A stretch of 64,000 nt of DNA from Prunus persica (taxonomy: Eukaryota > Streptophyta > Magnoliopsida > Rosales > Rosaceae). The translations under genes and the position numbers were made by a program. The notes under the pieces are model-generated. The model made no database searches. It saw only the letters and a program-made list of their open reading frames with translations, and was not told where the DNA came from. Within the stretch, counting starts at the first letter, position 1. The number at the start of each line of letters is the position of its first letter. Where the stretch lies: positions 22,892,719 to 22,956,718 of the forward strand of contig NC_034012.1 of NCBI RefSeq assembly GCF_000346465.2, given 5' to 3'. Of the stretch, positions 60,429 through 64,000 are shown piece by piece.

Positions 60429-61130
60429 CTTAGGAAGAAAAAAATTTCATCAAAAGGAAGAGGATACACCTGGAATAGCCCTTAGAAACCTCTGATTGCG
60501 AATGGAATGGATCATAATTGATTTGGAATGAAATAAGAAAATTCTAGAAAATTGGCCTTTAGCGACGAAAAATCTGATGAACACCGCTTTAGGCCACTTT
60601 TTAAGCTTCAAATCTTCCTAAAACGTCATGTAAACCACTTGAGACCCCCAAACCTATTTCAAATCATCATAATAACCATTCTAAACATGTTGATGGCTTC
60701 AAATTTACCTGAAAAATATCAAAAAAGGAAAAGAGGCAAAATTTTGATTTTAACCAAAATAAGAACATAATAACCTCTTTTGCTATTTTCTGGGTTTTAA
60801 AGTCATCTAATGACCAAAACAACTTCTGTAACACATCTGCAACATGTTGCAATCATCTTGGGGCTAGAAAAAGTTGAGAAATGTTCTTTGAAACACAAAA
60901 TCCTTTCTTTGGAACATAAAATCTGTTTTTTCTTTTGTTTTCTTTTTCTTGTCTTACTTTATGACTTAAAACTCAAGTAACAACAAAAACAACAAAATTC
61001 CACACCCCCAAACCCAATTAAAAATAATTAAATCTCACAAAACCAATTAAAAACAACCAATTTAATCCAAAGAAATTAACAAATAAATAAGCAAAGGAGG
61101 CATAAAATATAATAAAATATAGGCTTATTA
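60429..61130. repeat. Retroelement debris; last 100 bp match 57132-57232
   Basis: 61031-61130 repeats 57132-57232 with only a few differences (TCTCACAAAACCAATTAAAA ... AAATATAGGCTTAT), 3.9 kb away in direct orientation. The rest is not matched. Confidence 0.7.
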
Positions 61131-63418
61131 TCATATATCAATGTGAATAATCTACTGTGCTAGGGTTAACAACATATAAAAGGGTGAGGATGCTTCAAGG
61201 CTAGACACAACTTTTTCAACAAAAACTCAACACAAACCCTAACTCCTTTCTTAAAGGCCAGTTCATTGTTATTTGCTCTACCAGAAATACCTCTAGTATC
61301 GATTTCCAATTGATCTTCATCAATTGAAGGTTGTGCTTGCAGTGCATTGTTTTGATCATATGATCAATTGCGACAAGATTTTTAGCATTTGTACAGAATG
61401 AGAAGTGATCCAAGGTGGTGACAACTTGTAGTTCTAATCGAACCAGACTATCTATTTTCATTTATTTACTACTTTATTTACTTTTAAAGTCCTTTATCAT
61501 TGTATTAAAGAAATATGACGTCTTTATTTGTCTTAAGGCATAAAAGAACCTCATTGATTCAGTTTACCGTTTCAATTCACAATTGCTTTGATTTTCAGTC
61601 ATTTACTTTACAAGTATATTAGAATTTTACATTGCTACTACTAGAACACTCCCAACTCACACATTCTCAAAGCGTAGGCTTTGACAATTTCAGTTAAACA
61701 ATCCAACTACCATAATCTTATTGACTGGTATTGTAATATTTTGGGACACATCTAAAGTTTTGTATCATATTATTTTACTCATTTAACATGAGTTAAAGCG
61801 TCAGACTTAATGGTTCATATATATAAAAGGAAAAATATATATTAAAAAAAAAAACTGTTTATATATAGCTTCTTTTGTATGATATATAAAACTATTCAGG
61901 CAACCATATATATAACTTAATTGGTTCCTAACTTTATGTCTCCAGATAGACAATACTTGGTTCCTAAACAATTCTACTTCTCAAAAAGAAAAAGAAAGAA
62001 AACTGCATTACTAATCCTTCAAATAAACAATTCTATTTCTCAATGTCTTTCATTTCTCTGTCTCAGAAGCATGCATGTATTTTTCTTGAGCACGTCTCCA
62101 TGTCTGTCTTTCTGTACTTAGAGAATGCCATTTGAGTCGTCACTCCTTCATCAAAATGACTCTCATATCGAACATGCCTGCATACAGAGAGTAGTATTGG
62201 TCATAATTATGTATGAAGCGTAAGCTAGCTATACAGTCCAATTCTAAACAATGCACGACTCATGCATGTGTTGTAAAAGCACCTCAAATGATAATGCAGA
62301 ACCAACCACATATGTTTTGGTACAAAGACAACTAAGCTTTTGATCATGGAGAGGCATAAATTTCCAATAAAAAATGATAAGATCAAACACCAAAAGTGGT
62401 AGGGTAGTGTTTCTTATAGTCCTGTGCTCTTTACAAACCCCCGACTCGTTCATTCACTCACTTGGATTCAGTCTCTGATATTATTACAATAGGCCAGGAA
62501 TCAATAAAATCAAAGAACAAGTGCAGACAAATTGGAGAATATATAAAGTACAGATCACAACAAGCAGTCATTCCCAATGCCAATATTACCACTAGTGCAA
62601 CCTAAGACAAACTTAACAAAGGAAAGTTGGAGACCGTTTGATACAGATATGAAGTTTGGATCATGAAGGAACTGGTGCCCCACAACAAGTTCTGTTTCTC
62701 ATTTGCCAACCCAGGTACTATAACAACAACCATTACTACTATAGCAATTACAAAAAGCATAAAGAATAACTAATTAATACAGAAACCTTACTCAAAGATC
62801 CAATCATTATAATTATATGAAGAAATTCAAGCTTCATTCAAGACAACAAGGAAGCCACACTCAGCTCCAGAAAACCAAACTTCGAGATGTGTTTCCCTTA
62901 AATTAATCACGGTTTCCTTATCTAATTGTCACATTTGTTAGGTCTCCAAAACTGATAATAAGGATTATCCCTAAAACATGAAAATACCAAACAAAATCCT
63001 TAAAATGATACAAGATAGAAAATGTAGAAAAGAATGAGTTTTACACACAACTCCAAATCTGAACCTTAAACTAAACAGTAATCTATATGAAACAGCTATC
63101 GAATTGAAACTTTCATTTAGTTGGTTTAAACAACCTAACTTTCTGCCAACAACGAGATACATTCAAGCCCAAAAACCGAAATACAATAAAACTCATATAA
63201 ATAAAAAAGGATTCTCACCAAAATGTGGAGTAGTTAGTGGTCATGGGGTAGTTGATCCTTAGCTGCAGTGAAAGAAGAATTTAAAAAATAAGCAAAATTA
63301 AACATTCAGATCCATAATTACAAGGGAAAAGGAAATAAGAGGACATCCAAACTAGAGAGGACCAAGTTGGGCATGGAGTGTTGATACAAATTGCAGATAA
63401 GTACCAAAAGGATTACAA
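61131..63418. other. Intergenic and 3' flank of the leucyl-tRNA synthetase gene, no gene seen
   Basis: AT-rich with short unrecognised frames. The part nearest 63418 is likely 3' UTR of the minus-strand gene. Confidence 0.45.
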
Positions 63419-64000
63419 TTACCGGGTCAAGAAGATGGTAGTTGGGCTTCCAGGGAATGGAGGATTCTGCTCTATTTGTTTAACATGAGGACCAACTTTT
63501 GCACGATTATCAGGGTTGGCAGCAGACAAAACTTCTACCTCTTCAAGATCCAGTTGACTCTTAATCAAGTCTAAGTTCTCTTTAAGTACCTCAATCTCTC
63601 CATATGGTAACTTCAAATCTAAGGCCTGAGCCCCAAGTTGAACTACCTCATTCTTCTTCGACTTCACGAAAGGCATGCAAAGATTCTGGATTTGTCTAAA
63701 ATCTTTAGCCTGTCCAAGAGAACTACTCTGCAATGCCTCCAATATCACCCTGTCCGAAGCAAAAGTACGAGTCTCTATGTTGAAGTTATTCTGAAGTATC
63801 CTCAAGCAATCTGCCTTCCACTCATCAAATTGCTCCTTCACATATATCAGGCCTATTAGCTTCTTCCCTTCTACTAAAGATGAAATTGGAGCACCATTAT
63901 TACCGGCTTTCTTAGAATTTGGCTGGTGCTTTCTAAGCTTCTTCCTCATTACATCAATCGACTTTTTCAAATAGTTATTGGCACTTTGGAGGATTAGATC
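63419..64000 (-). CDS. Cytosolic leucyl-tRNA synthetase, C-terminal exon (partial)
   Basis: The open frame runs off the window at 64000 and reads LILQSANNYLKKSIDVMRK, GLIYVKEQFDEWKADCLRIL, TFASDRVILEALQSSS, LCMPFVKSKKNEVVQLGAQALDLKLPYGEIEVL, LDLIKSQLDLEEVEVLSA and finally NPPFPGSPTTIFLTR then TAA. This is the C-terminal domain of eukaryotic cytosolic LeuRS, which attaches leucine to its tRNA. The catalytic HIGH and KMSKS motifs lie outside the window. CCCG|GTAATT at the stop could be a splice donor, so the true C-terminus might extend into another exon. Confidence 0.9.
   Translation of the reverse strand, partial: DLILQSANNYLKKSIDVMRKKLRKHQPNSKKAGNNGAPISSLVEGKKLIGLIYVKEQFDEWKADCLRILQNNFNIETRTFASDRVILEALQSSSLGQAKDFRQIQNLCMPFVKSKKNEVVQLGAQALDLKLPYGEIEVLKENLDLIKSQLDLEEVEVLSAANPDNRAKVGPHVKQIEQNPPFPGSPTTIFLTR

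Overview
This is a eudicot plant nuclear window, most likely a rosid and plausibly Rosaceae. The signs are GT-AG introns in host genes, AT-rich intergenic DNA, abundant CT/AG and TA microsatellites and a dense mix of plant transposon families. The genus call is inference; I could not run a search.

Layout. 1-2.8 kb: 3' exons of a farnesylcysteine lyase gene (+). 3.5-10.3 kb: transposon debris (Harbinger-like ends, a broken Pong-type ORF1 fragment, degenerate direct repeats, short palindromes). 10.8-15.3 kb: a dead hAT transposase (-), split by a 2.35 kb element with long terminal inverted repeats. 15.3-18 kb: a Harbinger-like non-autonomous element. 18.2-23 kb: a long LTR-like element holding a second copy of the long-TIR family, which has captured an HSP70 fragment. 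23.5-25.1 kb: a perfect 172 bp tandem duplication and spacer DNA.

The centrepiece is 25150-42817, a 17.7 kb Mutator-like element (MULE) with matching terminal inverted repeats and a perfect 9 bp target duplication (TTTATTTAA). It carries an intact MURA transposase (+). It also carries an intact, intronless, full-length XRCC3-like RAD51 paralogue (-), which is unexpected cargo. Two related small coiled-coil proteins of unknown function lie on opposite strands, one intact and one broken by a single-base shift. A cluster of E2F-like sites sits upstream of the broken one. A 1.2 kb pyrimidine minisatellite, an internally deleted MATE-transporter fragment and a multi-exon DUF1985/Ulp1-type cysteine protease gene (-) complete it. 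The protease gene shows one frameshift and one in-frame stop. Both TIRs contain TATA-like boxes followed by spliced leaders, so each end seems to act as an inward promoter. One hypothesis is that transposase, recombination ATPase, desumoylase-like protease and accessory proteins form or formed a functional module; this is inference.

The MULE ends about 400 bp upstream of a complete ten-exon CDC48C AAA-ATPase gene (43220-46848, +). A broken CAAX/CPBP protease fragment follows (48.2-48.5 kb), then a LINE-like RNase H relic (49.6 kb), a palindrome cluster (50.4-50.6 kb) and an intact single-exon F-box gene (51751-53676, -). After that come a foldback repeat, a DUF241 relic and a 55.9-61.1 kb block of Tat/Ogre-like LTR debris. 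The window ends in the C-terminal exon of a cytosolic leucyl-tRNA synthetase gene (-).
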